The translations under genes were made by a program, and so were the position numbers. Below, one piece after another: positions 1 through 5,685 of a stretch of 10,932 nucleotides of DNA (position 1 is the stretch's first letter; each line of letters opens with the position of its first letter). Source of the stretch: an uncultured Clostridia bacterium (GTDB lineage Bacteria; Bacillota; Clostridia; Christensenellales; Borkfalkiaceae); the NCBI GenBank assembly GCA_905235815.1, contig CAJOMT010000062.1, positions 1-10,932 on the forward strand. The letters run 5' to 3'. The notes under the pieces are model-generated. The model was not told the DNA's origin. It did no database searches and saw only the letters and a program-made list of their open reading frames with translations.

Positions 1-71
1 TTCTATTAGAGATAAATTTGATAAACATTACGGATATTTCAAAGTAAAGTGATGAAATAATTAAGGATTTA

Positions 72-80
72 TGCTATACT
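72..80 (+). promoter_or_regulatory. Extended -10 promoter of the radical SAM gene (predicted leaderless)
   Basis: TG at 72-73, one base, then TATACT at 75-80 makes an extended -10 element. It ends only 6 nt before the ATG at 87, so transcription should begin at or next to the start codon. No convincing -35 is present 17 nt upstream, as is common for extended -10 promoters. The AGGA at 64-67 is about 20 nt from the ATG, too far to act as its ribosome binding site. Confidence 0.55.
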
Positions 81-86
81 TATTGT

Positions 87-914
87 ATGAGTATAATTTA
101 TAGACCAACGGGCATGGCGAGAGAATACAGCCCTTACGCCCTTAATATTTATATGGGTTGCAGTCATAGATGCAAATATTGCTACGCTCCCCATACTTTG
201 CAAAGAACTAACGACAGTTATTTCGGTCGCCCCGAACCGCGGAAAAATATCATATCACTATTAAAAAAAGACTTGCAAAAAAACGTTTACACAGAACAAG
301 TGCTTTTATCTTTCGTCGGAGACTGTTATTGCGATAGCGCAGATAACGGCGAAACTGTGAGCGAAGTCTTGAAATTGTTAAACGAATATAACGTTCCCGT
401 TGCCGTATTATCAAAAGGCGGAAAGAAAATGTTAAGGGATTTAGAGATTTATAAGTCTTTTGGCGATAGAATAACCGTAGGCACAACGCTTACTTTTTTT
501 GACGAAGAAAAATCCAAAGAGTGGGAGCCGTTTGCTTCTCTTCCAAGCGAAAGGCTTGAAACGTTAAAGATTTTACACGACAACGGCATAAAAACGTTTG
601 CGAGTTTCGAGCCGACAATAGAACCGGAAGAAAGCCTTAAACTCATTAAAAAGACGATAGAAGATAATTCTGTCGAGCATTACAAAATAGGCAAAATAAA
701 CAACTATAAGTCTGCGGACAAGTGGCAGGACTGGGCAAAATATTTGCAGGATTGCGTTGATCTTTTGCGCCCGACCGGCAAGCAGGTTTATTATAAATTT
801 TGTTTGAGAAAACTTGCCCCCGATGTTCAACTAACTCCTGAAGAGAAAAATCCCGACGAATATATCGTGAGAACTTATCCGAAAACGCAGTTGAGTTTAT
901 TTGATAACGAATAA
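87..914 (+). CDS. SPL-like radical SAM protein (COG1533 type)
   Basis: This 275-residue protein belongs to the radical SAM superfamily. The signature CxxxCxxC is at C25, C29 and C32 inside a GCSHRCKYCYAP context, so it should hold a 4Fe-4S cluster that cleaves S-adenosylmethionine. The lead-in with YSPYALN and the C/H-rich motif is typical of the group annotated as SplB-like 'DNA repair photolyase' or plain radical SAM protein. Few members have a proven substrate, so spore photoproduct repair should not be assumed. No signal peptide or membrane segment is seen, so it is likely cytoplasmic. The length suits the family. The start is set by the ATG just after an extended -10 element; no earlier in-frame ATG or GTG exists in the window. 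It is a single-gene unit that converges with the tRNA operon and ends at the hairpin at 941-985. Confidence 0.85.
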   Translation: MSIIYRPTGMAREYSPYALNIYMGCSHRCKYCYAPHTLQRTNDSYFGRPEPRKNIISLLKKDLQKNVYTEQVLLSFVGDCYCDSADNGETVSEVLKLLNEYNVPVAVLSKGGKKMLRDLEIYKSFGDRITVGTTLTFFDEEKSKEWEPFASLPSERLETLKILHDNGIKTFASFEPTIEPEESLKLIKKTIEDNSVEHYKIGKINNYKSADKWQDWAKYLQDCVDLLRPTGKQVYYKFCLRKLAPDVQLTPEEKNPDEYIVRTYPKTQLSLFDNE

Positions 915-940
915 GTTCAGTCTTTACAAAAGCGTCTTGA

Positions 941-985
941 TAATACAGCAAAACGGCAGAAATAATCTGCCGTTTTGCTGTATTA
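941..985. terminator. Bidirectional terminator hairpin after the radical SAM gene
   Basis: A perfect 20-bp stem (941-960 with 966-985) surrounds a 5-nt AATAA loop. The GC-rich core CGGCAGA/TCTGCCG is followed by TTTTGCTGTATT on either strand, so the outer stem doubles as the A-tract and U-tract. It starts 27 nt after the radical SAM stop and can serve the convergent tRNA operon as a backup. Confidence 0.8.
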
Positions 986-1007
986 ATTCATCGTTTTAAC
1001 GATACGA

Positions 1008-1049
1008 TAAAGGCGAATCCGTCTCCTAATGGAAACGGGTTCGCCTTTA
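1008..1049 (-). terminator. Terminator hairpin after the tRNA operon
   Basis: A 15-bp stem (1008-1022 with 1035-1049, one T-G wobble) encloses a 12-nt loop. On the - strand it begins 8 nt past the encoded CCA of tRNA-Glu. The T-tract is short (TTTATC), so efficiency is uncertain. Position and stem strength argue that it ends the tRNA transcript. Confidence 0.65.
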
Positions 1050-1056
1050 ACTTGTC

Positions 1057-1131
1057 TGGTGACCCCTACGGGATTCGAACCCATGATACCGCCGTGAAAG
1101 GGCGATGTCTTAACCGCTTGACCAAGGGGCC
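1057..1131 (-). tRNA. tRNA-Glu (anticodon TTC)
   Basis: The - strand folds as a full cloverleaf of 75 nt including an encoded CCA (1057-1059). The acceptor stem is GGCCCCT with AGGGGTC and the discriminator is A. The anticodon loop CTTTCAC carries TTC, which reads the Glu codons GAA and GAG. The T loop is the standard TTCGAAT. It is the last of three tRNAs in the operon. The 50-nt spacer before it has only a small ACGC/GCGT hairpin (1160-1173) that could matter for processing. Confidence 0.96.
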
Positions 1132-1181
1132 ATTTATTAAATTATTTTATGTATCTCTTACGCCGCAAAGCGTTTATTTAC

Positions 1182-1258
1182 TGGTAGCGGCGGTCAGATT
1201 CGAACCAACGACCTGCCGGGTATGAACCGGCCGCTATAACCAACTAAGCTACGCCGCC
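1182..1258 (-). tRNA. Elongator tRNA-Met (anticodon CAT)
   Basis: This is a 77-nt cloverleaf with encoded CCA. The acceptor stem is GGCGGCG with CGCCGCT (a G1-T72 wobble) and the anticodon loop TTCATAC carries CAT. The body closely resembles the Bacillus elongator Met tRNA, including the GCTACCA end. It lacks the C1-A72 mismatch of initiators. A lysidine-modified Ile tRNA also has CAT, but the acceptor and anticodon stems match Met better. It is the middle gene of the operon. Confidence 0.9.
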
Positions 1259-1305
1259 ATATTCTGTTACGCGTCTGCAAACTCATCGCTTGCAGACACG
1301 CCTAT

Positions 1306-1383
<78 letters not shown>

Positions 1384-1399
1384 CCGAGAATGCCTATAT

Positions 1400-1428
1400 A
1401 TATTACATTAAATTTTCGATTTTGTCAA
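1400..1428 (-). promoter_or_regulatory. Sigma-A promoter of the tRNA operon
   Basis: Read on the - strand, TTGACA (1428-1423) is followed after exactly 17 nt by TAATAT (1405-1400). The start site would be near 1393, giving a leader of about 10 nt before tRNA-fMet. A consensus -35 with optimal spacing suits a strongly expressed tRNA operon. Confidence 0.85.
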
Positions 1429-1485
1429 CTAAAATTATAGTTTTTCTCAAAATTTTAAAAAAATTATTTATGCGCTCGTTTATTC

Positions 1486-1514
1486 TTGCCAGAATAATCT
1501 TTTATTGATATAAT
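1486..1514 (+). promoter_or_regulatory. Promoter of the tilS operon (predicted leaderless start)
   Basis: TTGCCA at 1486-1491, a 17-nt spacer, and TATAAT at 1509-1514 preceded by TG at 1506-1507 make a strong extended -10 promoter. Only 6 nt (TATATT) separate the -10 from the tilS ATG at 1521, so the transcript should begin at the start codon. No Shine-Dalgarno sequence precedes that ATG. Confidence 0.85.
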
Positions 1515-1520
1515 TATATT

Positions 1521-2831
1521 ATGAATCGAACGCTTAACTTGAATGTAGATAACTTAAATCTTTCCGGTAAAATCGTTGCCGTCGCAGTTTCCGGCGGCAA
1601 GGATTCGGTGTGCCTTTTGGATTATCTGACGAAAAATTCGGAAAAATCAGGTATCAAAGTTAAAGCGATAAACGTCGAACACGGTATCCGAGGCGAAGAC
1701 TCAATCAAAGACAGCGAGTTCGTTCGCAGCCTCTGTAACCGTCTCGGCGTGGAATTGTTTTTTAAAAAAGTCGATTCTTTGACTTATAGCCGCATAAACG
1801 GCACGTCGATAGAGGAGTCCGCACGGATTTTGCGTTACGGGGTATTTAACGAAGCGATCGATAGCGGCTTTTGCGATGTGGTGGCGACGGCGCATCACCT
1901 TTCGGATAACGCCGAAACGGTCTTGTTTAATATTTTAAGAGGTGCGTCTATCGGCGGCGTGGGCGGCATTGACGAACTTTCCGAAAACGGAAGAATTATA
2001 AGACCGCTGATAAACGTCAGAAAAGAGGAGATAGACGAATACGTAAAAGAGAATAATCTGGAGTTCGTAACGGATAAAACCAATTTCGACGACGAATATA
2101 CGAGGAATTTTTTGCGCTTAAAAGTCATTCCGCTAATCAAAGAGAAATTTCCGAGGGCGGAGGACGCTCTTTGCAGATTGTCGGAAATTTCCGAAAAAGA
2201 GGACGCCTTTTTAAACGAGTCCGCAAGAAATGTTCTGATTTTTGCAGGCGACGAAATATCCGTACCGATAAGTGTTCCCGAAGTCATATTCGCACGGGCG
2301 GCGATACTCGCAATGAAAGAGCTCGGAATAGTAAAAGACTACGAAAAACGACATATAGACGGACTTTTGAGTTTAATAGGCTTAAAAAACGGTTCGGAAA
2401 TGTCATTGCCTAAGGGCGTCAAGGCGGTCAAGGATTACGATAAGATTACGTTTTATAAAGATAAAGAGAAATCTATCGAAACCGCACCGTTTAAAGTGGG
2501 GAGAACGGAATTAAACGGAATAACGATAGTCGTTGAGCCGTGTAGTGAAATGGAATCGGGTAGCGGCGCTAAATACTTTGACGGAGATAAAATTCCGTCC
2601 GGCTCGGTGTTTCGGGCGAGGGCGGACGGCGACGTGTTTGAAAAGTTCGGCGGCAAGACGAAGAAACTTAAAAGTTATCTGATAGATAAAAAAATTCCGG
2701 CAAGGAAAAGAGACGAACTCGTCGTGCTGGCTGACGGAAAAAATGTGCTGCTCGTTTGTGAAATTGAAATTTCAGAGCGAATAAAAGTAGACAATGGCAC
2801 TAAAAATATGCTAAAATGTTATAAAGGCTAA
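1521..2831 (+). CDS. tilS: tRNA(Ile)-lysidine synthase
   Basis: TilS uses ATP and lysine to convert C34 of the CAU-anticodon tRNA-Ile to lysidine, switching decoding from AUG to AUA. The PP-loop SGGKDS is at residues 24-29. The N-terminal ATPase domain continues through VEHGIRGEDS (52-61), EESARILRYG (98-107) and ATAHHLSDNAETVL (122-135), and ends with the conserved RNFLR (195-199) and IP (203-204). The middle is poorly conserved, as usual. A C-terminal TilS domain is visible at about 362-415 (FRARADGD, then KLKSYLIDKKIPARKRD). The 436 residues fit the family. The start is fixed by its match to the family N-terminus and by the promoter, which implies a leaderless message. It heads an operon with hpt 23 nt downstream, a pairing common in Firmicutes. 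AUA codons are frequent in this window, consistent with need for the enzyme. Confidence 0.95.
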   Translation: MNRTLNLNVDNLNLSGKIVAVAVSGGKDSVCLLDYLTKNSEKSGIKVKAINVEHGIRGEDSIKDSEFVRSLCNRLGVELFFKKVDSLTYSRINGTSIEESARILRYGVFNEAIDSGFCDVVATAHHLSDNAETVLFNILRGASIGGVGGIDELSENGRIIRPLINVRKEEIDEYVKENNLEFVTDKTNFDDEYTRNFLRLKVIPLIKEKFPRAEDALCRLSEISEKEDAFLNESARNVLIFAGDEISVPISVPEVIFARAAILAMKELGIVKDYEKRHIDGLLSLIGLKNGSEMSLPKGVKAVKDYDKITFYKDKEKSIETAPFKVGRTELNGITIVVEPCSEMESGSGAKYFDGDKIPSGSVFRARADGDVFEKFGGKTKKLKSYLIDKKIPARKRDELVVLADGKNVLLVCEIEISERIKVDNGTKNMLKCYKG

Positions 2832-2854
2832 AAATTTTTTTACAGGAGATAAAT

Positions 2855-3391
2855 ATGGAAGAAGTAGTTGAAAGGATAATGTTTACAGAGGAGCAAATAT
2901 CGCAAAGGGTAGGCGAACTTGCCGAACAAATAAGCAGAGATTATAAGGGCAAAACTCCGCTTATGGTCGCAATACTTAAAGGCAGCGTAATGTTTTTTGC
3001 GGACTTGACTCGAAAGATTACTATCCCGATGGAAATGGATTTTATGGCGATTTCGAGTTACGGCAACGCCGCCAAGTCGTCCGGCGAAGTCAAGATGATA
3101 AAGGATTTAGACAAAAAGATAGAGGGCAAAGATATTATTATCGTAGAGGATATTATCGACAGCGGTTACACGATGAGATATCTTAAAAATATGCTTTTGG
3201 CACGTAAGCCCGCCTCGATAAAGATTTGTTCCCTTTTAGATAAGCCGTCAAGACGAGAAACCGAAATAGTAATAGATTACAAAGGCTTTGAAGTCGAGGA
3301 CGAATTCGTGGTCGGCTACGGACTTGATTATGCGGGACTTTATAGGAATTTCCCATATATCGGAATTCTTAAAAGAGAAATTTATGAATAG
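2855..3391 (+). CDS. hpt: Hypoxanthine(-guanine) phosphoribosyltransferase
   Basis: This purine salvage enzyme joins hypoxanthine or guanine to PRPP to give IMP or GMP in the cytoplasm. The PRPP-binding motif VEDIIDSGYT is at residues 97-106, with E98 and D99 as the ribose contacts and D102 as the likely catalytic base. LKGS (41-44) is the pyrophosphate loop, SSYG (67-70) the flexible loop, K130 in LLDKPSRR the base contact, and D158 follows in GLDYAGLYRN. The 178 residues match the usual size. The ribosome site CAGGAG is 6 nt before the ATG. In many Firmicutes tilS-hpt is followed by ftsH; here a lipoprotein gene comes next instead. Confidence 0.95.
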   Translation: MEEVVERIMFTEEQISQRVGELAEQISRDYKGKTPLMVAILKGSVMFFADLTRKITIPMEMDFMAISSYGNAAKSSGEVKMIKDLDKKIEGKDIIIVEDIIDSGYTMRYLKNMLLARKPASIKICSLLDKPSRRETEIVIDYKGFEVEDEFVVGYGLDYAGLYRNFPYIGILKREIYE

Positions 3392-3401
3392 GAGTTAAAT
3401 T

Positions 3402-4388
3402 ATGCCAAGAAAAATTATTTCGGCACTGGTGGCGGTAGTTTTTACCGTGTGTGCGTTTTCGGTATTCACGGGTTGTTATAATTCCGCACCTGCGCCCATG
3501 GAAAAACTCGTCGGGACTTATAAACTGACGAAGTATGAGTATAGGCTCGAAACCGAAGAAGAAAATCACGATTATATAGCCGAAAAGGGGATAACTGCGT
3601 ATCTCGTCGTTCGTTCCGACGGAACGGGGTATTACGTTTACAAAGATAACGAAACGCCCCTTTACGCCGAAGAAGTGGTTATAACTTACGAATACGAAAC
3701 GTTGTCCGAAGAAACCGACGAAACAGACGAATACGGCAATAATATCATTAACACTATAACGACGGATAATATAAAGAGTATATACTATCGTTACAGTCAA
3801 GATATAACGGGCGGCGGACCTAACGGGCACCCGGGATACGGCTGGGAACATCTCGGCTTTGACGTAAAGAATAAAAATCTCAACGTCAGACATTCGCCGT
3901 ATCACGGTATACTTGTAGATATAAAGACCTATCAAACCGTTGAGTATAAGCGTATAGATAACGCAACTACTTTAAGCGCCGTTGAAAAAGAGTTGGGCGT
4001 CAGTTTAAAAACCGCTCCGTTTCCGGTAAAAAGATTGAACGGCAAGTACGTTTTGCGTTCTTACGGATTTGAAGAGGAAGAAAATCTTTTCATTATAGCG
4101 GATATAGACGTTTTCGCTATGAAAGCGAACGTAACCAAAGTCGATAAAGACGGTGAAACGACGGTAGAAAGCGATCTTGCGTTTTCATATAAAAAGTCCG
4201 ACAGCGAGGAGAATATTTACGAGATAATTATAGGCGATGAAACGTATTACGCTTATTATATAGAAGGATGTGCGATAAGGTATTTCTTTAAGAGATATAC
4301 AGATGGCAGTGAATACGGTTTCTATTACGAGCCGAATTTTGATCTCGATTATGAGTTGGATTTGATTTTTAGTTCCGATGCAGAGTAA
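3402..4388 (+). CDS. Putative lipoprotein, unknown function (two beta-rich repeats)
   Basis: I do not recognise this 328-residue protein. It begins with a lipoprotein signal: RK at 3-4, a hydrophobic stretch, and a lipobox FTGC with the modified cysteine at C25. It should therefore be anchored on the outer face of the membrane. The mature part has two similar beta-rich segments. Each opens with a G-(T/K)-Y-x-L-(T/R) motif (about residues 38-43 and 218-223), and a strand-turn pattern such as RSDGTGYYVY follows. This suggests duplicated lipocalin-like or other small barrel domains, which is inference. It is acidic and tyrosine-rich, with an E/T/D-rich patch at about 103-111. The ribosome site AGGAG overlaps the hpt stop, so it is translated from the tilS-hpt message. 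A strong hairpin follows at 4416-4454. Similar clostridial lipoproteins are usually called hypothetical. Confidence 0.75.
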   Translation: MPRKIISALVAVVFTVCAFSVFTGCYNSAPAPMEKLVGTYKLTKYEYRLETEEENHDYIAEKGITAYLVVRSDGTGYYVYKDNETPLYAEEVVITYEYETLSEETDETDEYGNNIINTITTDNIKSIYYRYSQDITGGGPNGHPGYGWEHLGFDVKNKNLNVRHSPYHGILVDIKTYQTVEYKRIDNATTLSAVEKELGVSLKTAPFPVKRLNGKYVLRSYGFEEEENLFIIADIDVFAMKANVTKVDKDGETTVESDLAFSYKKSDSEENIYEIIIGDETYYAYYIEGCAIRYFFKRYTDGSEYGFYYEPNFDLDYELDLIFSSDAE

Positions 4389-4415
4389 ATTTTAATAAAA
4401 AACAAGTGAGAAGTC

Positions 4416-4454
4416 ATAGTGGCGTAGCGATAAAGTTTATCGCTACGCCACTAT
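4416..4454. terminator. Terminator-like hairpin after the tilS-hpt-lipoprotein operon
   Basis: A perfect 19-bp inverted repeat (4416-4434 with 4436-4454) has a single central base and includes the GC-rich core GTGGCGTAGCG. The following + strand sequence ATTATATTT is only loosely T-rich. It lies 27 nt after the lipoprotein stop and can also stop - strand transcripts that pass the small RNA. A small TTGCC/GGCAA hairpin follows at 4460-4473. Confidence 0.7.
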
Positions 4455-4490
4455 TATATTTGCCTATCGGCAAGTTGTATGAAAAGATAT

Positions 4491-4572
4491 AAAAAAAGAC
4501 GTGCCGGCGGAACTTAATCCGCTGAAAGGATCAGCTAAAAGCCTCAACCTCCTTAGCAACACGTCTTTTTCT
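4491..4572 (-). ncRNA. Candidate stand-alone small RNA of about 82 nt, family not recognised
   Basis: On the - strand a perfect promoter (4579-4607) should start RNA near 4572. The RNA is closed by an 11-bp stem (4570-4560 with 4503-4493) and ends in seven U (4497-4491), so its own closing stem acts as terminator. Inside are three hairpins. The first is GCUAA/UUAGC (4557-4553 with 4538-4534), with a purine-rich loop starting GGAGG. The second is CUGA/UCAG (4534-4531 with 4525-4522), with loop UCCUU. The third is GCGGA/UCCGC (4522-4518 with 4511-4507). Neighbouring stems share end bases, so exact pairing is uncertain. The UCCUU loop (4530-4526) is complementary to AAGGA (4554-4550), a possible pseudoknot. 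No coding gene follows on this strand, so it is not an ordinary leader. I compared it from memory with common riboswitches, ribozymes, 6S, SRP and tRNA and found no match. Confidence 0.6.
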
Positions 4573-4593
4573 AATATTATTATATTAGAAAAA
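4566..4593. repeat. Palindrome over the small RNA promoter
   Basis: A perfect 12-bp inverted repeat (4566-4577 with 4582-4593) with a 4-nt centre covers the -10 box and start site of the small RNA. It could be an operator, or simply AT-rich symmetry. Its left arm also forms part of the small RNA closing stem. Confidence 0.45.
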
Positions 4594-4607
4594 ATCATAC
4601 ATGTCAA
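4579..4607 (-). promoter_or_regulatory. Perfect sigma-A promoter of the small RNA
   Basis: On the - strand TTGACA (4607-4602), exactly 17 nt, then TATAAT (4584-4579) match consensus at every position. The sequence just upstream (4608-4632) is almost entirely A/T tracts, like an UP element. It lies 140 nt past the deacetylase stop, inside a gene-free region. Confidence 0.8.
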
Positions 4608-4746
4608 CAAAAAAATATAAAAAAATACAATTTTAAATAAAAAAGTGTATTTTGCTTTTTTAATCTATAAATATTTTATTTTCAGTAGATATAATTTAAG
4701 CGAGAATAAGCAAATTTTTTTCTTGACATAGGGAGCATTTTTAAGT
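4608..4746. other. AT-rich gene-free spacer
   Basis: No gene or RNA is supported here. It contains A/T tracts that may help the small RNA promoter and a weak AAAAAAG/CTTTTTT hairpin at 4639-4661 that might slow transcription leaving the deacetylase gene. No GC-rich terminator for that gene was found. Confidence 0.5.
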
Positions 4747-5481
4747 TCAGGCGTTTGATTTTTGCGTTCCGTCGGGTAAAATAGTGTAATTTTCTCTGTA
4801 AATAAGTTCGCCTATGGGTACGAACTTATACCCCTCGGCTTGCAATGCACTGAATATGAGCGGTAAACTTTCGGCGGTGTGCAGCCCGTTGTTGTGACAT
4901 AATATTATTGAACCCGACTTGACTTTGCCGACTACTCGCTTCGCTATTTCTTCCTTGGATAAGTTTTTCCAGTCCAGAGAATCTACGTCCCATTGTACGG
5001 TAAACAGTCCGAGCGACGTGGCGGTCGTTATCAACTCGTCGTCGTATTCGCCGAAAGGCGCTCGAAACAATTCGACTTTTTTACCCGTAATATCCGAAAT
5101 CGCCTTGGCGGAACTTTCGAGTTCGCCCTTAATGCTTGCCGCATCCATTTTACTCATGTGCGAATGAGTCGCCGAATGAGTGCCTATTTCATGCCCCGCA
5201 TCGGAAATCTCTTTTACGTGCTCGGGGTATTTTTTTGCCCAGAATTCCACCGCGAAGAACGTGCATTTTACGCCGTATTCGTCCATTGTTTTCAGCAATT
5301 TGTCGGTGTATTCGTCCCCCCAGGCGCAGTCGAACGATATGGAAATATACTTATCGTCTCTGTCCACTCTGTAAATGGGCAATTGCCTCTCGGCGGCGCT
5401 TGCGGACGACGAGACTTTGGCGCCGCAAAAAACGGCAGTTAAACTTAAAATAATCGAGATAATCTTATTAAATTTTTTCAT
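4747..5481 (-). CDS. Secreted polysaccharide deacetylase, PdaB-like (NodB homology domain)
   Basis: The 244-residue protein starts with a Sec signal (KK, hydrophobic residues 7-20, small residues ending near ASAA at 27-30), so it acts outside the membrane, probably on peptidoglycan or another N-acetylated glycan. The NodB fold motifs appear in order: SFDCAWGDE (49-57, catalytic D51), the HSATH zinc motif (H102, H106), RAPFGEYD (140-147), the W/D region QWDVDSLDW (163-171) and LCHN with H196. Position 52 is Cys where many relatives have the second, metal-binding Asp of TFDDG. The SFDxxWG form recalls the sporulation-linked PdaB group. CGGAGG (forward 5489-5494) gives a ribosome site 7 nt from the ATG, and a hairpin (5492-5517) overlaps it. 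No proper sigma-A promoter was found: TTGACA at 5554-5549 has no -10 at the right distance, so a sporulation sigma factor is possible. Confidence 0.87.
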   Translation of the reverse strand: MKKFNKIISIILSLTAVFCGAKVSSSASAAERQLPIYRVDRDDKYISISFDCAWGDEYTDKLLKTMDEYGVKCTFFAVEFWAKKYPEHVKEISDAGHEIGTHSATHSHMSKMDAASIKGELESSAKAISDITGKKVELFRAPFGEYDDELITTATSLGLFTVQWDVDSLDWKNLSKEEIAKRVVGKVKSGSIILCHNNGLHTAESLPLIFSALQAEGYKFVPIGELIYRENYTILPDGTQKSNA

Positions 5482-5570
5482 TTTCAGTCCTCCGAAATAC
5501 AGTTTGTGTATTTTCGGAAAAAATTTTTTGAAAAATTTTAAAATATTTTGTCAAAACCGCATTAAAATAT

Positions 5571-5599
5571 TTGACATACTTTTTCATTATTTATATAAT
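5571..5599 (+). promoter_or_regulatory. Perfect sigma-A promoter of the xre-potABCD operon
   Basis: TTGACA at 5571-5576, a 17-nt spacer and TATAAT at 5594-5599 match consensus exactly. The start would be near 5606, giving an 80-nt leader before the regulator gene. No other promoter is evident in the 49 nt before potA, so this one likely serves the whole operon. Confidence 0.88.
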
Positions 5600-5609
5600 A
5601 TACGAGTTA

Positions 5610-5626
5610 TGTTTAATTTTATTAAA
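5610..5626. promoter_or_regulatory. Candidate operator 1 (GTTTAAT-ATTAAAC palindrome)
   Basis: GTTTAAT and ATTAAAC flank a TTT centre as a perfect 7-3-7 palindrome, about 5 nt after the predicted start site. It shares GTTTA/TAAAC half-sites with the second palindrome, so it is a plausible site for the adjacent Xre-cupin repressor. Confidence 0.5.
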
Positions 5627-5653
5627 CTCTTTGTTTAAAATTCCTAAATCTTG

Positions 5654-5668
5654 TAAACTTTAAGTTTA
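5654..5668. promoter_or_regulatory. Candidate operator 2 (TAAACTT-AAGTTTA palindrome)
   Basis: A perfect 7-1-7 palindrome in the leader, 17 nt before the xre start codon. Another GTTTA half-site at 5632-5636 lies between the two palindromes. The repeated half-sites suggest cooperative binding; as RNA the palindrome could also form a hairpin close to the ribosome site. Confidence 0.45.
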
Positions 5669-5685
5669 GTACAGAGGTAACGTAT

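Noticed and set aside
1182..1258. Lysidine-type tRNA-Ile (CAT) as the identity of the middle tRNA, tempting next to tilS
   Set aside because: Acceptor and anticodon stems match elongator Met tRNA of Bacillus type.
3369..3935. Long - strand frame opposite hpt and the lipoprotein gene
   Set aside because: It lies over clearly coding + strand sequence and its translation shows no domain; a shadow frame.
4480..4550. A 27-codon TTG-started reading frame inside the small RNA region (- strand), after AAGGAGG
   Set aside because: The TTG directly abuts the ribosome-site-like motif, leaving no usable spacing, and the frame runs through the terminator stem; RNA structure explains the region better.
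4493..4570. The structured element as a + strand RNA or terminator of the lipoprotein operon
   Set aside because: The symmetric stem would fold on both strands, but only the - strand has a real promoter; TATAAA at 4488-4493 on the + strand has no -35 at proper spacing.
4493..4570. A tRNA or tRNA-like gene, because the fold is cloverleaf-like
   Set aside because: No T-loop consensus, no 7-nt anticodon loop and no CCA; arm sizes do not fit.
4690..4695. TATAAT on the + strand as a promoter
   Set aside because: No -35 at the right distance and no gene downstream on that strand.
4723..4728. TTGACA on the + strand reading into the deacetylase gene (antisense promoter)
   Set aside because: No -10-like hexamer 16-18 nt downstream.
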